The notes under the pieces were generated by a model. It saw only the letters and a program-made list of their open reading frames with translations. It was not told the DNA's origin and made no database searches. Of a stretch of DNA of 64,000 nt, positions 16,566-26,171 are shown piece after piece. A program made the translations under genes and the position numbers. Location: NCBI RefSeq assembly GCF_023712425.1, contig NZ_JAMAYG010000004.1:1-64000 (forward strand). Reading direction: 5' to 3'. Numbering within the stretch: position 1 is the stretch's first letter; each line of letters begins with the position of its first letter. This DNA is from Rothia sp. P100 (GTDB lineage: Bacteria > Actinomycetota > Actinomycetes > Actinomycetales > Micrococcaceae).

Positions 16566-17150
16566 ATGGCAGACGCCAAAAAAAATACTTTCTCAGCCCA
16601 CGCTCGAGCAGCTACAGCCACCGGCTTGCTGGCACTCAGCCTGGGTTTTACCCCTGCCTACGCCCACGATGAGCTGGTGAGCACTAATCCCGCCGCAGAT
16701 ACCACCCTGGAACAAGCACCCAGCGAGCTGGAGCTGACCTATAGCGGTGACATCATGGACGTCGCCGGTGCCAATCAGGTTCGCGTGACCAACGCTGCCG
16801 GTGAGACGGTGACCGAGGGTGAACCAGAGGTTGACGGCACAGTCGTGACCCAAGATTTAGCGACGCAAGAAACAGATGACACCTACACGGTCACCTGGCG
16901 TGTGGTTTCTTCAGACGGGCACCCCATTCAAGGAACCTTCACCTACACCGTAGGGGCCGGGGCGGCTCAGAGCACTGAGTCAGTAGCTTCGGAAGAGACA
17001 GAGGCGCAGCAACCACAGTCCGCTGGACCGCTCACCGCCGCCAGTCAGGGTATGTCCACTGGCGCCAAAGTGGCACTCTTTCTGGCCGCTGCTGCGGCGA
17101 TGATGGGTGCTGCCTTCGTTATTCTGGCCAAAACAAAGAAGCGCAAGTAG
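16566..17150 (+). CDS. CopC-domain copper-binding protein, C-terminally anchored
   Basis: 194-aa exported protein. A signal peptide ends near AYA-H, leaving His34 as the new N-terminus, which is the copper(II)-binding amino terminus typical of CopC. The CopC beta-barrel covers about 34-135, including the family phrase WRVVSSDGHPIQGTFTYTV with the second His ligand. A Ser/Glu-rich linker and one C-terminal membrane segment (about 170-189) follow, then basic residues. It probably delivers or buffers copper with the CopD/CtaG fusion downstream. Confidence 0.9.
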   Translation: MADAKKNTFSAHARAATATGLLALSLGFTPAYAHDELVSTNPAADTTLEQAPSELELTYSGDIMDVAGANQVRVTNAAGETVTEGEPEVDGTVVTQDLATQETDDTYTVTWRVVSSDGHPIQGTFTYTVGAGAAQSTESVASEETEAQQPQSAGPLTAASQGMSTGAKVALFLAAAAAMMGAAFVILAKTKKRK

Positions 17151-17343
17151 CCCTTCCATTACCGGCTCTACACCACAGGCTGGAGCTTAGCTCGTCTACC
17201 TGCGGGCATCGTATCAAACATTAGGGGCTTGACAAGAACGAACGGTGGATTCCTCACCACTGAAGCTGAGGATATCCGCGAAACCATCTGCTCTGGGCTA
17301 GCGAAGAGTCGCTATCTGCCCCCAAAAATTAGAAAGAAAAACC

Positions 17344-18003
17344 ATGTTCTCTCACAAAATGACTCGTATCTCGGCCCTTTCTGCTGTTGCGCTTCTAGCG
17401 CTGGCAGGGTGCGGCTCATCAACCGACAGCGCATCGAACCAGCCCAGCAGTAGCGAAGCATCCACCTCAGCTGCGGCTGAAACATCTGCTCTAACCGTTG
17501 AGGGTGCCTGGATCAAGGCAGCGACCGGCAACATGACCGGTGCCTTCGCCACGCTTACCAACACTGGGGATGAGCCCATCACCGTCGAAGGTGCCAGCAG
17601 CGACGCAGCCGGCATGGTGCAGCTACACACCACCGAGATCGACCCCAATACCGGGACTAGCACCATGAAAGAAGTCAAGGAAGGCTTCACCATTGAACCG
17701 GGGGCGAGCTTTGAACTGGCACCGGGAGGTAACCACATCATGCTCATGCAGATGAAGTGTTCACTGGTTGCAGGTACCTCCAGCGTCATTACGCTCGACA
17801 CCTCAGTTGGTGCCGTTGAATTTGATGCTGAAGTGCGTGATTTCAGCGGTGCGAAAGAGGAATACGCACCGGGTGAAGCTAGCGCACCGGCCCATGAAAC
17901 CATGTCTGAAGACCAATCGATGCACGGGGAAAGTGACCACTCTGCCCCCGAAGCAGAACAGGGTGATGAATCTGCTGAAGCCGTCCTGCCTCAGTGCGCT
18001 TAG
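17344..18003 (+). CDS. PCu(A)C-type copper chaperone lipoprotein
   Basis: 219-aa lipoprotein with lipobox LAGC (Cys23) and a Ser/Ala-rich linker, then a PCuAC domain (about 50-165). The copper-ligand pattern is visible: HTTEI, then Met of STMKEV, then GNHIMLM (H-x-M). These proteins load copper into the CuA centre of cytochrome c oxidase. The C-terminal tail (about 170-219) is acidic and His/Met-containing and could hold extra copper. The upstream gap (17151-17343) has no clear promoter. A hairpin follows the gene. Confidence 0.92.
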   Translation: MFSHKMTRISALSAVALLALAGCGSSTDSASNQPSSSEASTSAAAETSALTVEGAWIKAATGNMTGAFATLTNTGDEPITVEGASSDAAGMVQLHTTEIDPNTGTSTMKEVKEGFTIEPGASFELAPGGNHIMLMQMKCSLVAGTSSVITLDTSVGAVEFDAEVRDFSGAKEEYAPGEASAPAHETMSEDQSMHGESDHSAPEAEQGDESAEAVLPQCA

Positions 18004-18047
18004 ATCAGCGCATCTGAATTCACCCACACAGCGTTGAGGTAGCACCC

Positions 18048-18076
18048 GCCCCGCAGCTGAACACCAGTTGCGGGGC
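18048..18076 (+). promoter_or_regulatory. Strong hairpin between copper chaperone and DyP peroxidase genes
   Basis: GCCCCGCAGCTG (18048-18059) pairs with CAGTTGCGGGGC (18065-18076) around AACAC, a 12-bp stem with one G-U pair. No T-run follows. It may be an attenuator or an mRNA-stabilising element. Confidence 0.55.
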
Positions 18077-18140
18077 ACCCACCCGCTACCCATACAGACA
18101 ACAGGAGACGTAGGCTAACGTCGGGAGGAGAAAGAGAACC

Positions 18141-19451
18141 ATGACCGGTTCATTTGATGAAGACTATGAGAATGCAACCGCCGATGTCGAGCAGGTACCA
18201 GCCCGGCCGGCGTCCAGCCGTCGAACTTTCGTAGCTGGAGCGCTAGGAGCCGGCGCGGGAGTTGCCGCAACCCTAGGGACCCAATATGCTGCCGGTGCCT
18301 CGGAACGAAATAGCCCAACTCCCGCCGCCCCACCGTTGCAAGAGGCCCGAGTACCCTTCTACGGTCAGAGGCAGGCTGGCGTTGACACACCAGCCCCCTC
18401 CTACGCGCTTTTTATTGCCCTTGACCTCAACAGTGGGACGGACGCCGGTGGCGTGCAGCGTTTGCTGCGTGTGCTCACTAGCGACGCCGCATCCCTCACC
18501 CAGGGCACCGCACCTGTGGTAGACCAGGAACCTGAGCTAGCTACCGTACCTGCTCACCTCACCGTCACCTTCGGATTTGGCGAACGCATCTTCGATATCG
18601 TAAACCCCGCAAAGAAGCCCGCTTGGCTCCAACCACTGACCGCCTTTGAGAAGATCGATCAGCTTCAAGATCAGTGGAACGATGGGGACTTACTGCTGCA
18701 ACTCTGTAGCTCCGACCGTTTTACGCTGGCTCATGCCCAAAGAATGCTGCTGAAAACCGCGCGGTCAATGAGCCGGGTGCGCTGGGTACAAGAAGGCTTC
18801 CGCCGCGCTTATGGCAGCGAGCCTAACGGGCAGACGATGCGCAACCTCTTTGGCCAGGTGGATGGCACGATCAACCCCTCAACCCTGGACGACAGCATGG
18901 ATCGCTTTGTCTGGGGTAACCACGAAGAGCTGGAGCCCTGGGAGCCTGGGGGAACTTCCTTGGTCATCCGCCGCATCCACATGAACCTCGATACCTGGGA
19001 CCAATCAGACCGACCAGCTCGTGAGGACGCGGTGGGGCGCAACCTCACCAATGGAGCACCGCTCACAGGCACTCAGGAGCATGACCCCGCCGATCTTTCA
19101 GCAACCAATGAGCTGGGCTTCACCGTCATCGCTCCCTACGCCCACATTCGCCGCGCTAGCGCTCAGAGCCGAGTGGAACGCATCCTCCGCAGGGGGTACA
19201 ACTACGACCTGCCGGTGCAGAACGCCTCGGGGTTCTCTGAACACTTTGAAACCGATGGGGGAGTGAGCAACTCGGGTCTCATCTTTTGCTCCTACCAGGC
19301 AGACCCTTTGCTTCAGTTTCTCCCCATTCAAGAACGTCTGGCTGAGCTCGATATGCTCAATACTTGGACGGTCCCTATCGGCTCCGCGGTTTTTGCTCTT
19401 CCGGCAGGTTGCGAGCAGGGCGGCTTCATCGGCGAGAACCTCTTTACCTAA
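18141..19451 (+). CDS. Tat-exported Dyp-type haem peroxidase (EfeB-like)
   Basis: 436-aa peroxidase with a twin-arginine signal (SSRRTFVAGALGAGAG, Arg27-Arg28). The diagnostic GxxDG motif is GQVDG at 238-242, with catalytic Asp241. The proximal haem His is probably in APYAHIRR. It is exported folded and oxidises substrates with H2O2 outside the membrane. EfeB-type members normally sit with the EfeU/EfeO iron genes; here it sits between a copper chaperone and the CopD-CtaG fusion. The start ATG 18141 has GGGAGGAG at 18122-18129. Confidence 0.92.
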   Translation: MTGSFDEDYENATADVEQVPARPASSRRTFVAGALGAGAGVAATLGTQYAAGASERNSPTPAAPPLQEARVPFYGQRQAGVDTPAPSYALFIALDLNSGTDAGGVQRLLRVLTSDAASLTQGTAPVVDQEPELATVPAHLTVTFGFGERIFDIVNPAKKPAWLQPLTAFEKIDQLQDQWNDGDLLLQLCSSDRFTLAHAQRMLLKTARSMSRVRWVQEGFRRAYGSEPNGQTMRNLFGQVDGTINPSTLDDSMDRFVWGNHEELEPWEPGGTSLVIRRIHMNLDTWDQSDRPAREDAVGRNLTNGAPLTGTQEHDPADLSATNELGFTVIAPYAHIRRASAQSRVERILRRGYNYDLPVQNASGFSEHFETDGGVSNSGLIFCSYQADPLLQFLPIQERLAELDMLNTWTVPIGSAVFALPAGCEQGGFIGENLFT

Positions 19452-19496
19452 ACTTTTACCAACCAATCACGGTTCACAACACCACGCAGGAATAAT

Positions 19497-21677
19497 ATGG
19501 CACAGCAAACAAGGGCGCAGAAAACAGCCCCGAACCCCCATCTCAACGGGCTAGGCACCCACTGGATTTGGGTCTTTCCCGCAGCTGCCTTTCTGAGCTT
19601 GCTAGCGAGTCTTACCCTCAGCGGTAGTGCAGCAGCTACAGACCTAGCGGACGCCGGCCCGCTCGTTCGGTGGGGTCTGCCGATTGCTGAGATGGTGCAC
19701 AATTTCGCTATGGTTACCGCCATGGGCGCCCTGCTCTTTGCCATTGCGATCGTCCCCCGCTTCCTTGACTCAGCCCGGGGCAAGAGCCGTGTGAACATGG
19801 CGCATGCAACCGACAAGAGCCAGCGTCTGAAAAACCTCACCCGCACAGAACACCCCGCCTTTATCGCTGTGATGAACCTGGCGGCAGCCGCATCAGCTAC
19901 TTGGACCATCGCCGCAATTGCCGTGCTAATCTTCAGCTACGCCGACATATCGGGCCGAGCTATAGAGGCCAGCTCCTCCTACACCACGGAGCTCATCAGC
20001 TACATCACCACCATCTCGGCCGGCCAGCAGGAAGCCGCCACCATCATCGTGGCGGCCCTGGTCTCAACTCTCGTTTTTGCGGTGCGATCGCTCACCGGTC
20101 TCTTGGTAACTTTGGGTATCTCTTTCATTGGTATCATCAACATGGCTTTGGGCGGGCACTCATCGGGCGGTAACGACCATATGGGGGCGGTCAACTCCTT
20201 GGGCTTGCATCTGCTCGGTGTGGTGCTCTGGACCGGCGGGCTGATTGCCCTTGTTTTTATTTCACGCACTATTTCAGGTAAGGACGCCGGCAGCGGCACC
20301 CTGCCCGAAATCGCGCGAGGGGAACACACGGCGACCAAGCGCAGGGTTCCTCTGGCGGTGAGTGTATTGCGTCGTTATTCCACCCTGGCGCTAGGTGGCT
20401 TCATCCTGGTCACGCTCTCTGGCATCATTAATGCCCTGGTGCGCATGAACACCCTCGCTGAGCTTTTTACTACCGTCTACGGTGCCCTAGTGCTGGCTAA
20501 AATTATCCTGACCTTACTCCTGGGAGCCCTCGGCGCCACCCACCGCCTACGCCTCATACCCATGATGCAGTCGGGGCAGATAGGTGCAGCTAAGGGCCTG
20601 TGGTATGCCATTGCCTGTGAGCTGCTCCTGATGGGTGCCACCAGCGGTCTTGCGGTGACGCTTTCCCGCACAGCCCCACCTGCACCAGAAACTCTTGACG
20701 CCGGCGCTGAACCGGTACGTATCATTACTTGGTATGACATGCCGCCCGAACCTGGCGTAGCCGAGTGGTTCACCCAGTGGCGTTTTGACTGGTTCTGGGT
20801 CGCTTTCATCGCTTTCGTTGGGTTTACCTACCTCTGGGCCTTTATCAAGGTAAAACGATCCGGTGGTAGCTGGTCTACCTTCCGCCTGCTGTCCTGGTAC
20901 TTCGGTCTGTTGGTGCTGCTCTACATCACCAGCGGCGCCCTCACCGTCTACGCCCGCGTCATGTTCTCGGCGCATATGGTGGAGCACATGCTTTTGACCA
21001 TGGTCTGCCCCATCTTCTTGGTACTGGGCGCCCCTATCACCCTGATTCTGCGTGCTCTTGAGCCACGGCAGGACGGCACCCGCGGCCCCCGCGAGTGGAT
21101 TCTTCGACTGGTACATTCGGGCTGGTCGAAGGTGATTACCCACCCCATCTTTGCAGCCGTAAACTTTGCCGGCTCCATCGTGGTGGTCTACTTTACCCCG
21201 CTCTTTGGCATCATGTTGCGCTACCACATTGGCCATGAGTTCATGCTGATTCATTTCTTGGTCACCGGCTACATCTTCAGCCTGGTGCTCATCGGTATCG
21301 ACCCCATCCCGCATCGCCCTGCCTACCCCATGCGCCTGATGATGCTCATCGCCACGCTCGGCTACCACGCCTTCGTTGGTATTGCGATTATGCAGATGGA
21401 CGCCCTGCTGCAGGCGTCCTGGTTCGGTAATGTGGGCCGCCCCTACGGACTCTCAGCTATTGAAGACCAGAAGCTAGGTGGTGCCCTGATGTGGGGTATC
21501 GGTGAAATCCCCACCATGGTGATTGCTGTGGCGGTTGCGGTGCAGTGGTCTATGCAGGACAAGAAACTGCAGAAGCGGGTAGATCGTCAGGCTGACCGGG
21601 ACGGAGATGCTGAGCTACATGCCTACAACGACATGTTTGCTGAGCTTGCTGAACGAGATCATAAAGCTGGCCGCTAA
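19497..21677 (+). CDS. CopD-CtaG fusion: copper import and cytochrome c oxidase assembly membrane protein
   Basis: 726-aa polytopic protein joining a CopD-like copper-transport domain (about 30-395) to a CtaG/caa3-assembly domain (about 420-690). The C-half shows the CtaG phrase AHMVEHMLLTMVCPIFLVLG with paired His/Met residues and later HFLVTGY. The N-half has a His/Asn-rich loop (GGHSSGGNDHMG). The fusion is well known in actinobacteria, where it feeds copper to the oxidase. It completes the cluster of CopC, PCuAC and the His-rich membrane protein. The following 21678-21885 gap shows no clear element. Confidence 0.92.
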   Translation: MAQQTRAQKTAPNPHLNGLGTHWIWVFPAAAFLSLLASLTLSGSAAATDLADAGPLVRWGLPIAEMVHNFAMVTAMGALLFAIAIVPRFLDSARGKSRVNMAHATDKSQRLKNLTRTEHPAFIAVMNLAAAASATWTIAAIAVLIFSYADISGRAIEASSSYTTELISYITTISAGQQEAATIIVAALVSTLVFAVRSLTGLLVTLGISFIGIINMALGGHSSGGNDHMGAVNSLGLHLLGVVLWTGGLIALVFISRTISGKDAGSGTLPEIARGEHTATKRRVPLAVSVLRRYSTLALGGFILVTLSGIINALVRMNTLAELFTTVYGALVLAKIILTLLLGALGATHRLRLIPMMQSGQIGAAKGLWYAIACELLLMGATSGLAVTLSRTAPPAPETLDAGAEPVRIITWYDMPPEPGVAEWFTQWRFDWFWVAFIAFVGFTYLWAFIKVKRSGGSWSTFRLLSWYFGLLVLLYITSGALTVYARVMFSAHMVEHMLLTMVCPIFLVLGAPITLILRALEPRQDGTRGPREWILRLVHSGWSKVITHPIFAAVNFAGSIVVVYFTPLFGIMLRYHIGHEFMLIHFLVTGYIFSLVLIGIDPIPHRPAYPMRLMMLIATLGYHAFVGIAIMQMDALLQASWFGNVGRPYGLSAIEDQKLGGALMWGIGEIPTMVIAVAVAVQWSMQDKKLQKRVDRQADRDGDAELHAYNDMFAELAERDHKAGR

Positions 21678-21885
21678 CGGGCTGAGGTGCGGCCCTGCAC
21701 CTTGGGTAAGTCGTCTTGGCTGAACTGATCTCATCCTAACTGTTACGTTTCTATGACGCACAGTTGAGGTTTGTGAACCGAAAGGCGCCAAAAATTGCAA
21801 CAAATGACCGGGCGGCGGAGGCTTGTTAGGCTAAGAAGAAAAGTACACCCGCGTGCCACCGGTGCGCCCACGAAAGGTAAAAATC

Positions 21886-23811
21886 ATGGCAGATCATTCA
21901 GCCGCACGCCAGACCAAAGTGCGCGCGTCCGAACTGGTGGGCAGGGGCTGGCTGAACACCGGAGGTAAAGAGCTATCGCTGGAGTCCCTGCGCGGAAAAA
22001 TTGTCATCCTGGATTTCTGGACCTTCTGCTGCATGAACTGCCTGCACGTGCTCGATGAGCTGCGGCCGCTGGAAGAAGAGTTTGAAGATGTTCTGGTGAC
22101 CGTGGGGGTTCACTCACCGAAGTTTGAACACGAAGCTGACCCAGTCGCCCTTGAAGCTGCTGTGGACCGCTACGACATCACCCACCCGGTGCTCGATGAC
22201 CCCAACCTCGAGACCTGGAACGCCTACACCGCCCGCGCCTGGCCCACTCTGGTCGTCCTTGACCCAGAGGGCTACATTGTTGCCCACCTCTCCGGTGAAG
22301 GCCACGTGCAGGGGCTGACCTCACTGGTTCGTGAACTGGTAGAGGAGCACGAGGCTAAAGGCACTTTGCACCGCGGGGACGGCCCCTACGTGCCCCGCCC
22401 CAAACCTCAAGGTACTTTCGCTTTCCCTGGCAAGGCGCTGGAACTACCCACTGACTTTGCCAATGGCAGGACCACTTACCTGGTGACGGATACCGCCCGC
22501 CACCGACTGGTGCAGGTAGAAGCCGACTTTGAGACTGTCCTAGCGACCTTTGGTGGCCCTGAAAAGGGCTACCTTGATGGCTCTGCTGAGCAGGCCCGCT
22601 TCAACGAGCCCCAGGGCATTGCTCTGGTGCCCACAGATCTACGCGAGACGCTGGGGGCCGATGTTCTCGTCGCTGACTCCGTCAACCACCGTCTGCGCGG
22701 GCTGAACCTGAGCACCGCCCAGGTCACCACTCTGGCAGGTAGCGGGGTGCAGCGCCTGATTGACGGTGATACCGCCCGCACCGACCCCAACCACATTGAA
22801 CCCGGTGCTGATCCACTCACCGTGGCCCTCTCGTCCCCCTGGGACCTGGTCTACTCCCGCGAGGCAGCCGCCTTTATGGTTGCTATGGCAGGCACCCATC
22901 AAATCTTTAGCTTTGACCCGGTGACCGGGCAGCTGGCTGTTTTCGCCGGTACCGGTGCTGAGGGCCTGAAAGACGGCGCGGTGGCAGACTCCTGGTTCGC
23001 TCAGTCCTCCGGGCTCACCGAAGCAAAGGACGGTTCCATCTGGGTCGCCGACTCAGAGACCAGCGCCCTGCGCCGCATCGTCTTTGATACTGAGGAAGCC
23101 CGTGTAGAAACCGCCGTTGGCATCGGCCTTTTTGACTTCGGCTTTGTGGACGGTAACCGCCAAGAAGCCCGTCTGCAACACTGCCTGGGGCTAACTGAAC
23201 TGCCTGATGGTTCTATTGCTATTGCCGATACCTACAATGGTGCTATCCGCCGTTTCGACCCTGCCACCGGGGCACTGGGCACCCTTGCGCGTGGACTGGC
23301 CGAACCCAGTGATGTGCTGGTTGAAACGACAGAGGACGGGGGTGCCCGCCTGATTGTGGTTGAAGCCAATGCCCACCAACTGGTGCGCGTCTCCATTCCC
23401 GATGCCATGCAGCATGTGAACGAGGGCGCTAGCCAGGTCACACGAAAGGCCACCGAACTAGCCGGCGGCGCTCTGACCTTTACCGCCCGCTTTGCGGCCC
23501 CCAAGGGGCAGAAACTGGACACCCGCTGGGGCGACCCAACCCAGCTGAAAATCTCATCCACCCCTGAGAACTTCATCCTCTCGGGCGCCGGAACCGCCCA
23601 GGGGCTCACCCGCCAGCTGGAACTCAACCCAGAAATCACCAGCGCGGTACTCCACATTACTGCTCGCGCTGCTGCCTGTGACGGTGAACCCGGCGGGGAA
23701 ATCCCCGACCACGCGGCCTGCCACCTCTACCAGCAGGACTGGGGGCTGCCCGTTGTCATCACTGAAAGCGGGGAACAGGAGCTAGTGCTTGACCTGCGCG
23801 GGGTGAACTAG
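21886..23811 (+). CDS. NHL-repeat protein with N-terminal thioredoxin-like domain
   Basis: 641-aa cytoplasmic protein, since no signal peptide is seen. A TlpA/AhpC-like thioredoxin domain (about 10-160) carries the redox motif in FCCMNCLHVLDEL (CxxC as CMNC). NHL beta-propeller repeats follow (about 185-530), recognisable by repeated VADSVNHRLRGL and IADTYNGAIRRF-like blades. A C-terminal beta domain ends the protein and contains another Cys pair. This matches the widespread NHL/thioredoxin (NHLRC2-like) family, whose substrate is not established. ATG 21886 with AAAGG upstream is chosen over an upstream GTG at 21853. The 3' end overlaps the convergent gene by 4 bases. Confidence 0.88.
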   Translation: MADHSAARQTKVRASELVGRGWLNTGGKELSLESLRGKIVILDFWTFCCMNCLHVLDELRPLEEEFEDVLVTVGVHSPKFEHEADPVALEAAVDRYDITHPVLDDPNLETWNAYTARAWPTLVVLDPEGYIVAHLSGEGHVQGLTSLVRELVEEHEAKGTLHRGDGPYVPRPKPQGTFAFPGKALELPTDFANGRTTYLVTDTARHRLVQVEADFETVLATFGGPEKGYLDGSAEQARFNEPQGIALVPTDLRETLGADVLVADSVNHRLRGLNLSTAQVTTLAGSGVQRLIDGDTARTDPNHIEPGADPLTVALSSPWDLVYSREAAAFMVAMAGTHQIFSFDPVTGQLAVFAGTGAEGLKDGAVADSWFAQSSGLTEAKDGSIWVADSETSALRRIVFDTEEARVETAVGIGLFDFGFVDGNRQEARLQHCLGLTELPDGSIAIADTYNGAIRRFDPATGALGTLARGLAEPSDVLVETTEDGGARLIVVEANAHQLVRVSIPDAMQHVNEGASQVTRKATELAGGALTFTARFAAPKGQKLDTRWGDPTQLKISSTPENFILSGAGTAQGLTRQLELNPEITSAVLHITARAAACDGEPGGEIPDHAACHLYQQDWGLPVVITESGEQELVLDLRGVN

Positions 23812-24788
23812 GTCGCTGGGGTAAAGGTCACCGTCTCATCGGCGGTGGCCAGTGACCCTGCTACCTCAAAAATTACCTCTTGGTTGACCTGCTTTTTCTT
23901 GCCGGTATAGAGGTCAAGGGCAGTGAAAGAAATTTCTGCCTTGCCCTGGCTTTCGCTCAGCGACCATGCACCGTTGGCTAGATTAATCTCAGGATCGGGG
24001 TACTCAGTGATCAGCCAGGTCAAATCCCCGGCAACGCGACCGTTGAAGGCATATTCAAACGGGCAGCCGGTGGGGTAGAGCGAATTCTGGGCTGCGCACG
24101 TATCAAGGTAGGTCTTCACCTGCTGGCGCACCGAAGCCACAGCGGTAGGGGAGGGCTCCAAATCCAAGGTGAGGACGGGGGTCTCGCCGGGTGCTGTGAT
24201 GAGAGTGCTATCTGATACCGAGGAATACAGAGCAGACTCATAGGTCACCTGATAGACCCCTGGAAAGGTCACTGCAAAGTCCTGCGAACCACCCTTAACC
24301 GCCACCTTCTGGCCGTTGAGCGTGGCAGCTGACAGTGCTTTAGCGTCCACATGGACTGTGGGGAGTGTGCCCTGATCAATAGCCCACTGGTCAAAAACAC
24401 CCCAGTGAGAACCTACCTTATGCAAGTTGAACTCGCTGCTGTGCTGCTGATTATTCACCTGATAAGAGACCGTAACCGTGGCCCTCTCACCACCATCTCT
24501 AACGACCGTATCGGTGGTCTGCAGCTGGTGAACTCCCTCCAGTGAGGCACGTAAAGCATCACCGTCTAGCATCGAGGCATCACCCTCGGGCACCTGCGCC
24601 CCCAAGATACCCAGCGCCCTAGAGCCATCGCCCTCACGCACCGCAGCAAAATAGGCGCGCACCTGGCCCTCGGGGCCATAAACTAGCCTATTAATAAGAG
24701 CTAGGGACGCTAAGGCAATAATGACAGCGGTGAGCACACCTGCCAGCCACATAGCCAGAACTCGGTCAACAGTAGAAGTAAAACGCAC
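23808..24788 (-). CDS. Membrane-anchored hypothetical protein with NTF2-like domain
   Basis: 326-aa protein with one N-terminal membrane segment (about 11-33), then an extracytoplasmic region. Residues about 40-135 (RAYFAAVREGDGSRALGIL onward) resemble NTF2-like or DUF4878-type accessory domains. The remainder is beta-rich with two Cys (in CAAQNSLYPTGC) that could form a disulfide. No enzymatic motif is seen. The gene is convergent with and slightly overlaps the NHL gene, and diverges from the next plus-strand gene. Its function is unknown. Confidence 0.75.
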   Translation of the reverse strand: MRFTSTVDRVLAMWLAGVLTAVIIALASLALINRLVYGPEGQVRAYFAAVREGDGSRALGILGAQVPEGDASMLDGDALRASLEGVHQLQTTDTVVRDGGERATVTVSYQVNNQQHSSEFNLHKVGSHWGVFDQWAIDQGTLPTVHVDAKALSAATLNGQKVAVKGGSQDFAVTFPGVYQVTYESALYSSVSDSTLITAPGETPVLTLDLEPSPTAVASVRQQVKTYLDTCAAQNSLYPTGCPFEYAFNGRVAGDLTWLITEYPDPEINLANGAWSLSESQGKAEISFTALDLYTGKKKQVNQEVIFEVAGSLATADETVTFTPAT

Positions 24789-24852
24789 CCCTTAAATGTA
24801 GCTCACCCGCTATTGCGACCTCCACGCCATGACGAGCCGCTAAAGTAGAGCC

Positions 24853-25548
24853 ATGGCAGAAAACGCACACGAAGTCCCCGCCAAATATGGGCAGGCTACC
24901 AACATCTACCACCCCCGGATCGGTTCCTACCACCGCCGCATCATCGCTGGCCTCCCCAGCGCAGTGCTAGCGCTGGCCTGCCTCTGGTTCATGCTGGCAA
25001 AACGTCCCACACCACTGGTTATGGTGCTCCTGGCACTCATAGCGGTTGGGGCAGTTATTACGCTCTACTCCATGCTCAAACCCCACATTGTGGTACAAAC
25101 CCCAACTCATATCCTGCGTGGGCGCCTCTTCGGCTGGCACGCTGTACCCCTTGCAGACATCGACCACACCGTTATCGCAGAACGCCTCACCCCCAAGCAG
25201 GCTGCCGGTAAAGAACTCACCGGAGTGGCTGCCGTGCGCTATAAGGGCGTACCGGCTCTCTGGGCAGTCAACACTAAAAAGAAGCGAGTTTTCCGCCTCG
25301 ATGGCCGCATCTGGGATGCCAAAACCCTGCGTACCATCGCCTCCACCCTCGCCCCACAGACCACCGTCTACCCCAGCATTAACGTCACCCAAATGAATAA
25401 ACAGTGGCCGGGGCTCATCACCTTTAACGAACTGCACCCCGGCTGGAAATCCGCCACCGTCGGCGCGGTTGCAGGTATCTTCCTGCTAGCGCTGGCTGTA
25501 GCTGCCCTCCTACCGGACGAAACACTACAGCAACTGCATATTCTCTAA
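24853..25548 (+). CDS. Hypothetical membrane protein with PH-like domain
   Basis: 231-aa protein with two N-terminal membrane segments (about 32-48 and 55-72), a soluble middle (about 75-190) resembling bacterial PH-like domains (VQTPTHILRGRLFGWHAVPLADI), and one C-terminal membrane segment (about 203-222). The function is unknown. Its end overlaps the convergent methyltransferase gene by 4 bases. Base composition is like that of the neighbours. Confidence 0.7.
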   Translation: MAENAHEVPAKYGQATNIYHPRIGSYHRRIIAGLPSAVLALACLWFMLAKRPTPLVMVLLALIAVGAVITLYSMLKPHIVVQTPTHILRGRLFGWHAVPLADIDHTVIAERLTPKQAAGKELTGVAAVRYKGVPALWAVNTKKKRVFRLDGRIWDAKTLRTIASTLAPQTTVYPSINVTQMNKQWPGLITFNELHPGWKSATVGAVAGIFLLALAVAALLPDETLQQLHIL

Positions 25549-26171
25549 ACCCTGCTCAGCACTGCCACCAAGAAGGTCGAGGTTTCGGTGAAAGGGTGAA
25601 GTTCCCAAGTGGAGAAAGTGCTATCTAGCTTGAGACCGGACGCCGCGGCGTCCTCAAAGAAATGAGCGAAATCATAGCCGCGCCCCGCACCAAAACCAAT
25701 GACCGCCCGGCCCGTTGGGGCCAGTACAGCCGCTAATTCCTCTAGCACCTCGCGGCGAGTAGAAGGCGCCAAGAAGGTCATCACATTGCCGGCTGAGAAG
25801 ACCATGTCAAAGCCTTCTTCACCGAGCTGGCTGTCCTTGCTATACCCTAGGGACTCGCGCAGATCCGCCAAATCTGAGACTACCCAGTGCGCCGCGGGGC
25901 AGACCCGTTGTGCCTCTTCAATGAGTTCCGGGTCAAGGTCCACGCCTGTCACCCGGTGGCCTTTTTCATGCAGATGCGCACCCAAACGTCCCATGCCGCA
26001 CCCAGCATCTAAAATCTTGGCGTTGCGCGGTGCCATCGCGTCAATGGTGCGGGCTTCACCCCAAATATCTTTGCCCTGCTCTTCCATCGCCCTAAAACGC
26101 TGGATATACCACTGCGCGTGAGCTGGGTTCTGCTCCTTGGTAATCTCCCAGGCTGATTTCTCGCGGCTCAT
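25545..26171 (-). CDS. SAM-dependent methyltransferase (class I)
   Basis: 208-aa cytoplasmic methyltransferase. The SAM-binding motif I is ILDAGCGMGRLG (about residues 54-65), with the acidic residue of motif II in VTGVDLDPEL. The substrate cannot be told. The start overlaps the upstream MauE-thioredoxin gene by 4 bases (ATGA), so they are probably co-transcribed, although no functional link is evident. Confidence 0.88.
   Translation of the reverse strand: MSREKSAWEITKEQNPAHAQWYIQRFRAMEEQGKDIWGEARTIDAMAPRNAKILDAGCGMGRLGAHLHEKGHRVTGVDLDPELIEEAQRVCPAAHWVVSDLADLRESLGYSKDSQLGEEGFDMVFSAGNVMTFLAPSTRREVLEELAAVLAPTGRAVIGFGAGRGYDFAHFFEDAAASGLKLDSTFSTWELHPFTETSTFLVAVLSRV

Noticed and set aside
20547-21368. 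273-aa minus-strand frame within CopD-CtaG
   Set aside because: It is a shadow of a well-supported membrane protein on the other strand and shows no motif.
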